Below, in pieces: positions 44,029-55,779 of a stretch of DNA of 64,000 nucleotides. Position 1 is the stretch's first letter. Every line of letters begins with the position of its first letter. Location of the stretch: assembly GCA_022606425.2 (NCBI GenBank), contig JAHDVF020000240.1:1488001-1552000 (forward strand). The letters are read 5' to 3'. The stretch is from Lepidostoma basale. Its lineage: Eukaryota > Arthropoda > Insecta > Trichoptera > Lepidostomatidae. The translations under genes were made by a program, and so were the position numbers. The notes under the pieces were generated by a model. The model searched no databases. It was given only the letters and a program-made list of their open reading frames with translations, and was not told where the DNA came from.

Positions 44029-47000
44029 ATGTATAAAAGTGCCATCAGTGCCGCCGCGAGCGGTACTTGTACAGAGCCAGATCAGGAGCGCGAAGGAGTA
44101 CTGCTTCAAGAACAAGACTATAATGGATTCGATATCGTCCAAGCAACTCAGTACGGGGCTATCGGGAGGGTGAAGGAACTAATCGAGTCGGGGTGGGATG
44201 TAAATCAGCCCGATAGCGAAACTGTCACTTTACTACACTGGGCTGCAATCAATAATAGGAAAGCCATCATAAAGTACTTTCTAGAAAAGGGAGCCAAAGT
44301 TGATGCCATAGGCGGAGAGCTCAATTCTACTCCTCTTCACTGGGCCACCAGGCAGGGTCATCTCGGGGCCACATTATTACTTCTGACCGCTAAGGCTGAC
44401 CCCACACTCAAAGATGCCGAAGGGTGTGCCTGTATTCATTTGGCTGCTCAGTTTGGCCACACTCCCGTTGTGGCCTTTCTTGTCACCCAAGGGGTCAACA
44501 TCGACATGCCGGATAACGGAGGGATGACGGCTCTGATGTGGTCTTGTTGGAAAGTATCCGCGGTAGATCCAACAAGACTACTCATCACTTTAGGAGCTTC
44601 CACCGGATTGACTGATCTCTCACACGGAAACACGGCTCTCCATTGGGCAATATTGGCTCGAAATATGAATGCTATAACCACGTTGATTGTCCAGGTAATT
44701 GTTAACCCGTTAAAAAAGTATTTTGTTTTGTTAAATATGAAATCAAACGCAATAAAAACTCAGTGAGTCAATGCAACTCAGTGCCTAGATGTATTTTATA
44801 TATGATATGCAAAAAAATAAGCTGTAAATTGTCACACCCATTCGAGGGTAATATTATAATGATCTCCACGGAGATCGATGTCTTTCATATTAGTGAAAGT
44901 ATGTTCAGAAGACAAATACTCTTGACTTTGGAGAGTATCTTGTCTTCCTAATGTCAAACCATCTTTCATGTGTTTCTGGTACTACGTTGTATATATACAA
45001 TATTTTACTTATACTAAATAGATGCCTTAAACATTAATGTTGTTTCTAATGTCTGTTGAGTTAATAAATTGATCTGATTTGATTTGATTTGATTAAGGTC
45101 TTGGTGGAATACACTGTTATAGCTTCAACTGTTGTTTTCTTGGAATAAAGTAATTATTATTTAGCATGATCTATTTTTTAATTGCATCGTTTTGTAAAAT
45201 CACTTACACCAAGGGCAAACTAGGAAAAGACTGACTGAACAGTGCAGTCTTTAGTAGTCTTAAATTTAACATCACTATCCTCATACTTAATACTAACATG
45301 GAGGCTATTCCACGCCAAAGGACCCGCAGTGCTGAAAGCATGATCTAAAAAACTTGCTTTATTGGCTCTGACTGGTATCACAATGTTCGCATTTGTTTCC
45401 ACTGATCGTAGTGAATGTTGCTTTTCCATTAGTTTGGGTATCAGGCAGATGTCCGAAATATATGCTGGCGCTCTCTGGTGTCGAGCCTTGATCACTGTCA
45501 AACACAATTGAAGACTACAGGGGAAAAACAAGGAATGTCAGTAGAAGGTTAATTTGAATAAATTGAGAATAAAGCTAATCAAAGTCTATATATTTCTTAG
45601 CAATTAGCAATCGATTATCTGGCCATAGTCGATGACACACATGATTTTTTAATATGAAAATTTTACTGTGGATAGATACGTACAAATGCCACTAGATGGC
45701 ATTATTACATTTATTTTGAATTTTAACTGACATTCCTTGTTTTTCCCCTGTAGTCTTCAATTTGTAATAGAGGGCTCCCTCCGCTTACCCGAAGCTGTTA
45801 TAGGCGCAGCGGCGCCTTTCGTCAGCTTCACTCGTGCACTCCCTGGGCCCGTCCCCCGTCCATGCAGGACTTACGTTAAAAAAAAAGTATATTTGCAACC
45901 AAGGGGGACCCAGACCACATTTAAGCTACGCTACTCTCCCTCGATGTCCTGCCGTACACACATAGCAATACAACTGCAAGAGAAAATACACAATTGATAC
46001 ATAAATAACATATGTAAGAGAAAGAATAAAAAAGAAATAATGCACAGCAGGAGGCACAGGAGGGAGAGAGGAGACAAAATTTGTAATAAAATAATATGTC
46101 ATCATACCCGGTTAATAGGTTAAGCAATCAACAGGGTGGCACAAAGTTATTTTATAACTCGTAACCGAGCCACTGGGTCCATTCTATTAGAACCATAGTT
46201 GTGGATAGTTGAGCACAACTGACTTTAAATAGTATTTCTATATATTGAGTAACTTATATATTATCTTTAAGCAAACAGCAGGGTGGTGCAAAATGACTTT
46301 TATGGTGTCTCGTAAAAGAGCTGCTGTATCCTATTAGAACCACAGTTGTAGATAGTTAAGCACAGCAGACCTCAAACAATTTTTCAATATTGAGCAACAT
46401 TTAGTGTGTGTGACATTTAGTGTGTATCTTAAGCAATCAACAGGGTGGTGCAAAACGACCTTTGTTGTGTCTCGTAACTGAGCCATTGTGTCTTGCTGCG
46501 CAGTATGTGTTGTGATTTCCATTCACACTACTTGTATATACCTTTTAAACCATTCTTTCCTCAGCCATTCGTTCCGATATGCCCAAACCATCTTAGTGAC
46601 CATTTTTTTTAAATTTTATTCGTCACGCATTCATCAGCCTTACATACCTTTCTTACTTCATCAATAATTTATCATACATTGTCAGCCACACAATGGGGAT
46701 TAAAACCATAAAGATGTTTTTAAAACTTATCAATAAAAAATGCTGGTAAAATTTGTTACATTTTTTAATTATTAACTTAATCCATTAACACTGAAATTTC
46801 GTAATGCTGATTTTTATGAATTAAAATCCTGTTTTTTTCCACTTTTTAGTTTATTTTTCCCGAAATGTTTCAAAAGTTTTATACCTTCATTTTTTACCAG
46901 CATTTTTTATTGATAAGTTTTAAAAACATCTTTATGGTTTTAATCCCCATTGTGTGGCTGACAATGTATGATAAAATATCTAAATATTTTCATATTTTTA

Positions 47001-50000
47001 TTGATAAAAACATCTAGAGGCCCATGCCTTAAACATTCCTGTTTGTAATGTCTTTTGAGTTAATAAACTGATTTGATTTGAAAAATATGATTTTTTACAC
47101 CAACCTGTAAAACACGCACACAATTTGGTGCCACATTACTAATTGTAAGTTATGCAAAATTTAAATAAATATGGAATATGTTGCAGGGCAAGGCGAGTCT
47201 GGAGACTCCCAACTTGCGCGGAGACACCCCCCTCAGTATGCTGCAGACTCAGCTGGGTTCCCTTTGGATCAGTTCAGAAGTGGCAGACATCGTCAGAGAG
47301 CATGTATTTGCTCACAGTAAAGTCAATATTTTTAGGAAACTGGCACACGATAGAGTGAGTACCCTCGTCAACTTAATATAATAAAATTAATTAAAATAAA
47401 CTCAAAAGTGGGAAAACAGTGTTTTAATTCATAATTGCATAATATTATGTATATATTTGAAGACTTACAGGGGAAAAACAAGGAATGTCAGTTAAAATTC
47501 AAAATAAATGTAATAATGCCATCTAGCGGCATTTGTACGTATCTATCCACATTAAAATTTTCATATTCAAAAATCATGTGTGTCATCGACTATGGCCAGA
47601 TAATCGATTGCTAATTGCTAAGAAATATATAGACTTCGATTAGCTATATTTTCAATTTATTAAAATTAACCTTCTACTGACATTCCTTGTTTTTCCCCTG
47701 TAGTCTTCATTTATTACAAGACACATTTTACCTTCATATATGAAGTTTAAATGTCAGTAAGTACAATGAAACAAAAACTAATTTAACTCTAGGATATTAT
47801 TCTTATTTATAGTATACTAGTATATTGGTATTTTGTTAGTTGTCTTAAAATTTACTTTATATAAACAAGGTTAACCTTTCCTTGTTACTGTTTCAGCGTT
47901 TCCGTTGGTGGACCATGCTTTCGGCGCCGTTTGTCACCTTCTACCTCGTGGGCCAGGTGTTTCAGCTGAACACCCTGTATTTAATTAAGATGTTCATCTT
48001 GACCTGCATGTATGCCATAGTCCACACCATGGGCAGCATACTGTTTTACAGAGAGTTGAAGGATGTGTTCCCTCTGAGTTTTTATTTGGCAACTAAGTTG
48101 TGGTTTTACATAACATGGATAATATTTTTCATGCCCGTTGTGAGTGTGATGACCACTTTCGGATTCTTTATGTGTTCCGGAGTTCTCTGGTATTTTTTTA
48201 TCAAAACCTGGAAGGGTGATCCTGGTATAATTGTAGCCACAGAAGAGGACAGAGTGAAGGTTAGAATTTTTATTTTATATTACACATACAATCCTTATGT
48301 CTTCATGTGATGGGTATTTTTGTAAGCGTTTAAAAATATCTATTCTCTGATTAAACGAGTAATTTAGTAGGTCCCATCATCCTCGTAATAAATAAGTTCG
48401 AATGTATTTTCTTTTAATTTTATTTGTCTTAGATTGTAATAAGTCCAAGGTAATGATTTTTGAAAAAGAAGAAATCATGACAGTCTGCAACATTAGCGTG
48501 AATGGTGAAAATCTGGACCAAGTAGACAGTGGCGGTACTCCCATAGAAGCCCAGAAGTCCTGCTTGCGTAAGAAATTTTGAATCAAAACCTCTTCTGGCT
48601 TACAGAGGTTCAGCTCTTGTGGCTTTTCCTCTTACTGGGAACATTGTTGACAGGTGATTTGGTGGGTTGTTGGTTTATGCATGATTACTTAGATTTGGGG
48701 GTTTTGATTAAAAAATTTCTTAAGCAAGCCGGGCTTCTGGGCTTCTATGGGAGTACTGCCACTGCAAGTAGATGAGTTTGTGTATTTAGGTAGAATGTTT
48801 ACATAAGATGGGTGAGTTGAGAGGGATATTGAAAGAAGGGTTGGGGCAGGCAACAAAGTGAATGGTGCACTTAAAGTTGTCATCGCAAACAAAAACCTAT
48901 CCAAAAAAGCTAAAATGGCAGTGCACAATGGTGTTCTCGTACCGACACTTATGTATGGAAGTGAAACATGGAACTGGCAAAAGAAGTAAATAAATGCAGT
49001 AGAAATGAGATCTCTTAGACAAATGGTGAAAATTTGGACCAAGTAAGACAGTGGTGGTACTCCAATAGAAGCCCAGAAGCCCGGCTTGCGTAAGAAATTT
49101 TGAATCAAAACCTTGTCTGGCTAACAAAGGTTCAGCTCTTGTGGCTATTCCTCTTACGTATGATGGGAACATTGTTGGAAGATGATATGGTGGGTTGTTG
49201 GTTAAAGCGGGGGCATGATTACTTAGATTTGGGGATTTTGAATCAAAATTTCTTACGCAAGCCGGGCTTCTGGGTTTCTATGGGAGTACCGCCACTGGAT
49301 ACTCTGTGTATGACAGAGTGTCAAATAAAAATATAAGAAGTGAATGCGATGCGAATGATGGTGTTATGAACAAAATAATGAAAGGATCATTAAGATGGTT
49401 TGTTTGGACACATGGAAAGAATGAATGAAGAAAGAATGGTAAAAAAACACATCTGTTAATGATGTAAATGTAGCTAGAAATAGAGGAAGACCGAGGAAAA
49501 CGGCCACATGAGGAGTCAGAGAAATTAGCGCGCGTGCATGACACGATGTATGAATGTTGAGGAAGCGAGAGAAATATGCCAGGAAAGAATAGTGTGGCAG
49601 TCCATTTTTCTGCCTACTCCTTCGGGAGATGGCGTGATGGTTAGTTAGTTAGTTAGATGTAATGATAACATTTGTTACCTTAGCAAGGTGAAACATATTA
49701 TTCCCATAAAATATAATAAACCTAGAAAACGGACATTTTCATTAACTATTTAATATGGAGTTATACATCATTGTTTTAGAAACAATTAATATAATAGATT
49801 CTTTTTTTTTCAGAACATGGTTGATATGGCGATCAAACTCTCTCCATTCCAGCCACAATACTTTTGCTCTTCGTGTCTTGTTAAGAGGCCGATCCGCTCA
49901 AAGCATTGTTCAGTTTGTAACAGATGTGTTGCCAAGTTCGATCACCATTGCCCTTGGGTTGGAAACTGCATCGGTATGTTGAAATTAAAATTACATCTTG

Positions 50001-53000
50001 AATATTTCTTTGATTCATTGTTTGGAAAGTATACAATAATACTGAATCTTTTGGGAATGCTTGGGGCCAACTCTCTGCAGCTTCGAAGAGATGGGCATCT
50101 CATAAACCATTTCTTTAGATTACTCATGGGATATTTCGAGAACTCGACCGTGCTGGAGGGTGTTCGGCTTTTTGTCCCTGATAGATATCCCCGACAGTGA
50201 CATCATAGATTGTTTTACGTACCGGCCGCCAGAACCAACCTGCCTCTGGTGACACCGGTGGGAAGAGCAATAAATTTTCTGAACGCGGTCTCCTCGGAGA
50301 TCGACATCTTTCATATTAGCGAAAGTACGTTCAGAGGCAAATACTCTTAATTCTGGAGAGTATCCTGTCTTCCTAATGTTGAACCATCTTTCATGCGTTT
50401 CTGGTAGTATTCTATACACAATATATTATTTTACCTGTTCTCAATAGATGCCTTAAAAATTAATTTTGTAATGTCTGTTGATGAAATAAACTGATTTGAT
50501 TTGATTTGATATGTGTGAAGGAATTGTACTCGTATCTGTTAAAAATTGTAAATTTCAGTAATAATAATAATGTATTAAATAGGTAATGTATGCACTAACT
50601 ATGATTTAGTTACAGTATACACAAAAGAATTCATGAAAACTTTAACTAGTGTATGCATTCATGGTTTGGTGTCTGTCAAATTATTCATAGTGTCCACCTA
50701 ACGTACGATACACTAGAGTGACCATGTAAAAATATAAATAAAATATTATTAAATCATGGCAATATTAACCTTTAAACGCTCGTGCGGCGCACGCAAAAAA
50801 GGTAGCCCACTGCCCAAGCATTTTTTGTGAAATATTCGCGTGACTTGCGACCTGTTATAAAAATAATTATATATCTAAAATTAGTCATCCTATTAAGGTA
50901 ACATAAAAAGCATTATCAAAATAAAAGATTGTTAATAAATAACAAAAGCTTTATTTGTAATTTTTCACATTTTATATAATTAATTAAATTAATTATATAA
51001 AATATAAAAAATTAAATTTAAACATTTTTTTGTATGAAATTTTTTAAAACATTTGTCTATGCATAGACCTATTTTAGACAGTGGTAGAGGTTGTGTGTTT
51101 TATTAGGCGGACCGTAATAAAACAATGCAAATCCCAAGAGTTGACCTTGTAACGCAGGTATAAACAGTAATATTACGCATCATGACAAAAATATTTATCA
51201 GAACTGAAAATAAAATTATGGATCAGTATCTCAAAGACATTATTTACGTAAGCTAATATTCATATTTTGAATACTATTGTCATAAATCAGTGTATTGCGA
51301 TAGTGAAATGCACCATAATCACAGGTCTTGTACGGGACCACTGGGCATCTAAAGGTTAAATAAAGGCGATATAAAATAAGAAAATTAATTTAAAATAACT
51401 TAACCTAACCTGGACTCCAACTCCACAGCCCTCCTTAATCAATAAAATATACTGTTTCTATCATTAGAATTGTTCATGTGTGATGGGGTAATTTTCAAAC
51501 TCGCTCTTATTAGGTTAGTCGTCAAACACGCTTGTCTGACAGATTTGTTTGTTCACGATGTGATCAGTTCATACACCTACCAGTTAAATTATACGTTATT
51601 TAGTGAAAGTGTACACAAAATGCAACAATGTATACAGGCGGCCCTCGACATTCGCACTTAATTGATCCTGAAAATGTGTGCGAAAGTTGAATGCGCAAAA
51701 GAAGAGGTCATGTAAAAAAAAACGCTAAAATGGTGAGTATTTTAAATTTGTCGAACCAGCTCATGCTTGCTAGAAACTCCTCATTAGAATTTTTTAGTCA
51801 AATCTTCCAATTCTTGATTTTTTATTGTTTGTATTAACACTACAGTTTTTTCGTTTCTCACTCATCTTAATGTGTAAGGGCGAAATATTAACACCTATGT
51901 ACTGTACATAAACAGATAAACCGGCAAAACGCGTAGTGTCAGTCCGTACTGCAAAACAAGGCTGAACTTGTTTCAAACGTACAAACGGAGATGAGAGTGA
52001 TTGCACGTGAGACACAAGTGAGCGACACATCGAACAAAAAACGACAGTCGAAAAATATGCGAAATAGCGAATTGTGCGAAAGTCAAACGTTAGAAAGTCG
52101 AGGGTCGGCTGTACTGTAACTAAAACTCGTTAGTGCATACATTGGCCATTTAATGTATACATTATCAAAATTTAACACCTTTTAATAATTGTATTATTTT
52201 GATAAATCGCTCTTTACATCATAACAGCACGAGCCAAATCGATATAAAGGGTATAACTATCCTAGTGATTCTCATGACATGTGATAGATAGCTAATCTAT
52301 CGCCATGTTATTGTCACCTGAATTCTTTACCAGACCAAAGTCAGTGTGTGACAATCATATTGCCATCGCCGGGAATCGAATCCAGGACCTTCGATGTGGT
52401 AGTCAAAGCACTTACCACTCGGCCATTGTCTGTTAGATATCTATTGAGAATTAGATTATGTGTATTATCATAATACTCGTGTGTATTTTTGCATTTGATT
52501 GATTCATATTAGTGATGCATATTTATTTATCTGATTTTTGTCATGTGAACAGATAACGAATTATTTTTTTTGTGTTTTAGTAATTTCAATAGATAATTCA
52601 ATGTACATGCATATTAATATGACAAACACAATTTTAATAACAGAATATCTGTTTTAATAGGTACAGATCACCAAGCACTAGACATTTTTCAATTCGCCTT
52701 TATGAGATGCGAATTTATAATCTTTAGGAATTAAATTCGTATCAGTATTGGATTTAATAAAACGGCAAAATATTTTTATTTAAAATATGTATGTTTTGCG
52801 GTTTGCTGTCCTGCTATAATGATCTGACCGTTGAGTTGTTATAAAAATGATATGTATTTTACGTATATAAAAGAATATATTTTTTAATGTGTTGGCTTAA
52901 TAAAACCTGAAACTGGTGTTGTTTTCGAAAATGTAGACATTATGGAATTTCAGCATGTATTACTAAAAGTAATTTAAAACAAAAAAGTCACAATCCAGTT

Positions 53001-55337
53001 AGTTTCATTTTCTTTTTTGTAACCGTGATGAAACTCCAGCAAGAGCGAAACCGGTTGGTTCTAAAAAACAATACAAAGTTTTGTATAAACAAAGTACACA
53101 ATGAAACTCTTATGTATAGAAGTGAAGCACGGAACTGACAAAAGAAGGATGAAAGTGAAATAAATGCAGTGGAAATGAGATCTCTTAGATGAATGTGTTC
53201 GAATGAAAATATAAGAAGTGAATGCAGTGCAAATGAAAGTGTTATGAACAAAATAATGAAAGGATCATTAAGATGGTAAGGACACATAGAAAGAATGAAT
53301 GAAGAAAGAATATTAAAAAAAAAAATATGTTATCGATGTAAACGGAACTAGTAATAGAGGAACACCTAGGGCATTTAATATTTGATTGATTTGATCGTGC
53401 CACGTTTTCCTCAGTCTTCCTCTATTTCTAGTCCCATTTACGTCGTTTATCATTTTTTCATCTGCATTCTGTCTTCATTCATTCTTTCCACGTGTCCAAA
53501 CCGTCTTAATGACCCTTTCATTATTTCATTCATAACACTTTCATTCGCACTGCATTCACTCTTCACAGGGCCCATTATATTTACAGAAACTGTTGGTTTT
53601 ATAATGTTAAAAAAATGTTTCTTATAAAAAATTAATTAATTTTTTTGCAGGCGCCAAGAACCACAAGCACTTCATGGGTTTTATACTGTCATTGATAGTG
53701 ATGTGTTGCTGGATGATCTATGGCTCGGCTTGTTTCTGGAGTGAGCGCTGTCCTTCCAGCGGAGAGGATGCCGGTCCCTGGCATGCTGTGGTGGAAGTGG
53801 CGCAGTGCAATGCCTGGGTAGCCTGGGTCGTTGCCAACGCCATCCTGCACATGCTCTGGGTAACCCTGCTCACCGTCTGCCAAGGATATCAGGTAATCAC
53901 TTGTACATTTTGGAAGCATCACACTTTAACAATTTATAAACTTTTTATTTTTGTTAACCTCTCCGGTACGCACGTCGACTACATTAGACAAGTTAAGACG
54001 ATAAACAGTATTAAAGTTAAGAATATTTAGATTATTAAGGAAGGAAGGATTAATAAATAAATGTATTAGAGATGGGCTATGATCCTTTCGTTATTTTGTT
54101 CATAGAACTTTTATTTGCACTGCATTCACTTCTTATACTTGCATTTGACACTCTGTCATATACAGATTTATCACATATTCATCTTAAAGATCTCATTTCT
54201 ACTGGATTAATTCTTCTCTCATCCTTTTGCTAGTTCCATGCTTCACTTCCAAACATAAGGGCCGGCGTAAGAACATCATTATTTACGGCTATCTTGGTTT
54301 CTTTGTTAGCCTTTTTTTTGCGATCCACTTGTTCCATAATTTCACCATTCATGTTGCGCACAGTCATGCTTTCTTCTTTTTTTTAAAATCTCTGTACTTA
54401 TTACAATAATAAACTTTTAAACTGACATTTTTGTGATGTAATAACCGCAAGGGCCCATTAAAATGTGTTTCAAATCTAAATATGAACGATTCATCTGATA
54501 TTCACAATCGGTTAGAAAGTATCTTCTTCTTCTGTGCTGTTATAGACCTATGCGGTCTGTTCTCCAGAGTGTTGCTCCTACTGTGAGGTAGACTCCCAGC
54601 TATCCTTCCATCTTTTAGGAGGTCTTCCACGAGGACGAGTCCCATGAGGCTGATTATGTAATGCAATATAGGGGAGTCTGGTGGTGTCCATTCTTTGAAC
54701 ATGACCGTACCAGTCCCTTTTTCGCTGTCTGCTCCATCTTATAACATCCTCAACCATTAAAAGTATAATAGAACAAAATGTACAAGTTAAAAATTGGGTA
54801 TGAAATGTGAAAAATATGGGTTTTCAACACATCCAAGGTATGAAGGGAGATTGTTCCAACTTGATGGGCTGGCTACCGTAAAGGTTCGATCCCCGAAATT
54901 TGTACTAAGGCAACGGTTCGGCTCAACTAATCTTCATAATGCAGAAGAGTTCACCGAACGAAGTGTGGATTTCCTTGGATTTAGGCTGTCTGTTATACAG
55001 AGTTTGGATATATAACTTGTTGTCATTCCATGTAGCGCTTTGAAGACTGTCCAGCAGAGTTTATACTGAATTATGTGTGGAATCATTCTACTTATATATA
55101 TGGAATTTTCAGGCATTGTGTTTGGGTATGACCACCAACGAGTGCATGAACAGGGGCCGTTACAAGCACTTCCAGGCCACAGGCGGACGCTCACCCTTCT
55201 CGCGCGGCTTCCTCAACAATCTGGCGGACTTCCTGGGCGTGTCAATCTGCGGCCTGGCACATCCCAAGCGCACCGACTGGATGAAGGTCTACCACTCGGA
55301 GCAGGGGGATGCGAACGATCGCTGGAAGTATGTCTGA
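44029..55337 (+). CDS. Hip14: Palmitoyltransferase Hip14 (ZDHHC17-like)
   Basis: Exons: 44029-44694, 47187-47354, 47897-48259, 49814-49973, 53651-53892, 55113-55337; 607 residues (human ZDHHC17 has 632). Start at the ATG giving [16 protein letters not shown]; a GTG three codons earlier is not used. Ankyrin repeats fill about residues 30-260 ([72 protein letters not shown]). Exon 3 holds hydrophobic membrane spans. The DHHC zinc-finger domain is in exon 4: [20 protein letters not shown], then [11 protein letters not shown] with catalytic C445. Exons 5-6 hold two more spans and the TTxE motif (GMTTNEC). It palmitoylates proteins at the Golgi and in neurons such as SNAP25 and CSP; that role is family knowledge. 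All junctions GT-AG. Confidence 0.96.
44820..45095 (+). mobile_element. LINE-TTTGA 3' end, Hip14 intron 1
   Basis: Shares blocks with 50205-50512 (gagatcgatgtctttcatat, tcttccta, tctttcatg, gatgccttaaa) and ends in a run of TTTGA units (tgatttgatttgatttgatt). These are coding end plus 3' UTR of a non-LTR element; the tail repeat is its signature. A third, shorter copy is at 46990-47085. Confidence 0.8.
45225..45505 (-). mobile_element. CR1/L2-like LINE C-terminal fragment
   Basis: Reads [27 protein letters not shown], then [20 protein letters not shown] and KFKT, the classic 'hGlaPxYLsdL...RaFsxAGPrlWNsLP...FK' end of CR1/L2/jockey-type LINEs. Open for about 90 codons. A MITE abuts it at 45506. 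Confidence 0.85.
45506..45762. mobile_element. MITE-G copy 1, long perfect ends, Hip14 intron 1
   Basis: About 36-base inverted ends (aattgaagactacaggggaa on, to tgtcagt) with no mismatch. Interior shared with 47458-47709 in reverse orientation (gccactagatggcatt, ggccatagtcgatgacacac). No coding capacity. Confidence 0.9.
45763..46109. other. Unassigned repeat-like sequence
   Basis: GC-richer block (gctgttataggcgcagcggc) followed by purine-rich DNA. No gene recognised. Confidence 0.4.
46110..46500. repeat. Tandem repeat, about 150-160 bp unit, 2.5 copies
   Basis: Unit starts near 46121, 46270 and 46430, each with aagcaa-caacagggtggygcaa-like sequence, then cgtaa-gagc(c/t) and attagaaccacagttgt. 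Units differ by many substitutions, so it is old. Confidence 0.8.
46535..46690 (-). mobile_element. LINE-TTAG relative fragment, Hip14 intron 1
   Basis: Minus strand reads [14 protein letters not shown] in place of [13 protein letters not shown], preceded by [16 protein letters not shown] codons. Diverged, no tail; its 5' end runs into the left arm of the 46668 palindrome. Confidence 0.65.
46668..46975. repeat. 84-base perfect inverted repeat
   Basis: 46668-46751 and 46892-46975 are exact reverse complements over 84 bases (outer tttatcatacattgtcagcc, inner aaaaatgctggtaaaa), with a 140-base AT-rich loop. Not shared with other MITEs in the window. Confidence 0.92.
46990..47085 (+). mobile_element. 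LINE-TTTGA tail, short copy
   Basis: Reads atgccttaaacattcctgtt, taatgtcttttgagttaata, then tgatttgatttga. Matches the last 90 bases of the copies at 44820 and 50205. Confidence 0.75.
47458..47709. mobile_element. MITE-G copy 2, Hip14 intron 2
   Basis: Ends tgaagacttacaggggaaaa / ttttcccctgtagtcttca. Interior is the reverse complement of copy 1 with few differences. Two copies in adjacent introns of one gene, in opposite orientation. Confidence 0.9.
48527..48764. mobile_element. hAT-like MITE-H, copy 2
   Basis: Ends cagtggcggtactcccatag / ctatgggagtactgccactg. Perfect 8 bp duplication caagtaga at 48519-48526 and 48765-48772. Inserted in the LINE-TTAG coding region, so it is younger than that LINE. 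Confidence 0.92.
49049..49297. mobile_element. hAT-like MITE-H, copy 3, without duplication
   Basis: Same family and length as copy 1, but the flanks differ: aagtaaga on the left, gatactct on the right. The left flank (aatggtgaaaatttggacca) copies the left flank of copy 2. Confidence 0.88.
49664..49775. mobile_element. MITE-P copy 7, right half
   Basis: Reads cttagcaaggtgaaacatat, cccataaaatataataaacc, tagaaaacggacattttcat and atggagttatacatcattg. The left half is displaced by the LINE at 48430-49658. Confidence 0.7.
50205..50512 (+). mobile_element. LINE-TTTGA 3' end, Hip14 intron 4
   Basis: The codons before the stop read [32 protein letters not shown] and [10 protein letters not shown], like the final residues of jockey/CR1-type ORF2. 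The 3' UTR follows and ends in TTTGA units at 50495-50512. Confidence 0.82.
50769..51355. mobile_element. TTAA-flanked MITE, 587 bp
   Basis: TTAA at 50765-50768 and 51356-51359; ends cctttaaacgctcg and, read inward, cctttagatgccca. An internal perfect palindrome lies near 50980-51000 (ataattaattaaattaatta). piggyBac-like by target site; no coding region. Confidence 0.72.
51635..52111 (-). mobile_element. Pogo-like MITE with a transposase start
   Basis: Ends caggcggccctcgacattcg and, read inward, cagccgaccctcgactttct, with TA at 51633-51634 and 52112-52113. Minus strand near 51870 reads [20 protein letters not shown], which keeps the spacing of the MSxKRKRxxLTxxxKxxII start of pogo/Tigger transposases. 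The rest is deleted. Confidence 0.78.
52197..52428 (-). mobile_element. tRNA-derived SINE, copy 3
   Basis: Minus strand: perfect box A TGGCCGAGTGG (near 52420) and box B GATTCGATTCC (near 52375), then the same body as copy 1 and a tail in the AT-rich sequence at 52190. Full length. Confidence 0.85.
52429..53095. other. No gene recognised (Hip14 intron 4)
   Basis: AT-rich intron sequence with no repeat or open frame that I recognise. Confidence 0.45.
53100..53562. mobile_element. Two LINE-TTAG pieces in inverted orientation
   Basis: 53100-53370 is plus strand ([29 protein letters not shown], then RNT-G). From 53373 the minus strand takes over and covers the same region ([33 protein letters not shown]). 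The junction lies inside the GRPRK segment. Neither piece has a tail. Confidence 0.75.
54080..54290 (-). mobile_element. LINE-TTAG fragment, Hip14 intron 5
   Basis: Minus strand keeps the GSEAWN-like, [29 protein letters not shown] order. Truncated at both ends. Confidence 0.7.
54515..54765 (-). mobile_element. LINE-AAG fragment, Hip14 intron 5
   Basis: Reads [58 protein letters not shown] and an AAG-rich tail (cttcttcttct at 54525). Same family as 10775-11180. Confidence 0.82.
54780..55080 (-). mobile_element. CR1/L2-like LINE C-terminal fragment
   Basis: Reads [38 protein letters not shown] and, after a shift, [20 protein letters not shown], the conserved end of CR1/L2-type ORF2. It lies just upstream of Hip14 exon 6 (acceptor 55111-55112), about 30 bases away. 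Confidence 0.82.
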
Positions 55338-55729
55338 GATCCAAGTACCCGCACCACTGGAGATATGGTTTGATTAATTTCAATTCACGTATGTCCAAGA
55401 CCACAGTTCAATGCATATAGTATTATAAATATATGGGTGCATCATACCGTTAAGAAAATCACCATTCAAAAGTGTTTCAATGCAATACTATTGGCATGTA
55501 ATGAAAATACGTACAATTAAATTAGTACAAAAATTGCTGCTTGCATTTAAACATTGAATACATATTTTGTTATCGTGTTTCATTAAAAATGAGGGTGCAT
55601 CTAACGTGACTTTTAATGTTTTTTTATTTCCGAATTTGAGAGGTTCTAAACATTAAAAAATTGTTGATTTATGACTGATGATGAAGAATTCACTATTTGG
55701 TGCAAATTTATCTAGTTTTGCATTACATA

Positions 55730-55735
55730 AATAAA
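55730..55735 (+). terminator. Hip14 polyadenylation signal candidate
   Basis: AATAAA about 390 bases after the Hip14 stop. No other canonical hexamer was noticed nearer. Confidence 0.45.
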
Positions 55736-55779
55736 CCATTTGATTGGATATTTTAATGTTCCATATAAAACATTGATAT

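Larger units (their letters stand above)
48430..49658 (+). mobile_element. LINE-TTAG, longest insertion, cut by two MITE-H copies
   Basis: The order is: [20 protein letters not shown] (48435-48526), [51 protein letters not shown] (48773-49020), MITE, then [18 protein letters not shown] and the usual SLRWF to (GTTA)n end (49298-49658). It reaches further 5' than other copies. Several frameshifts. Probable target duplication around gatgtaat / gattgtaat is imperfect. It sits in a MITE-P copy (right part 49664-49775). Confidence 0.82.
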
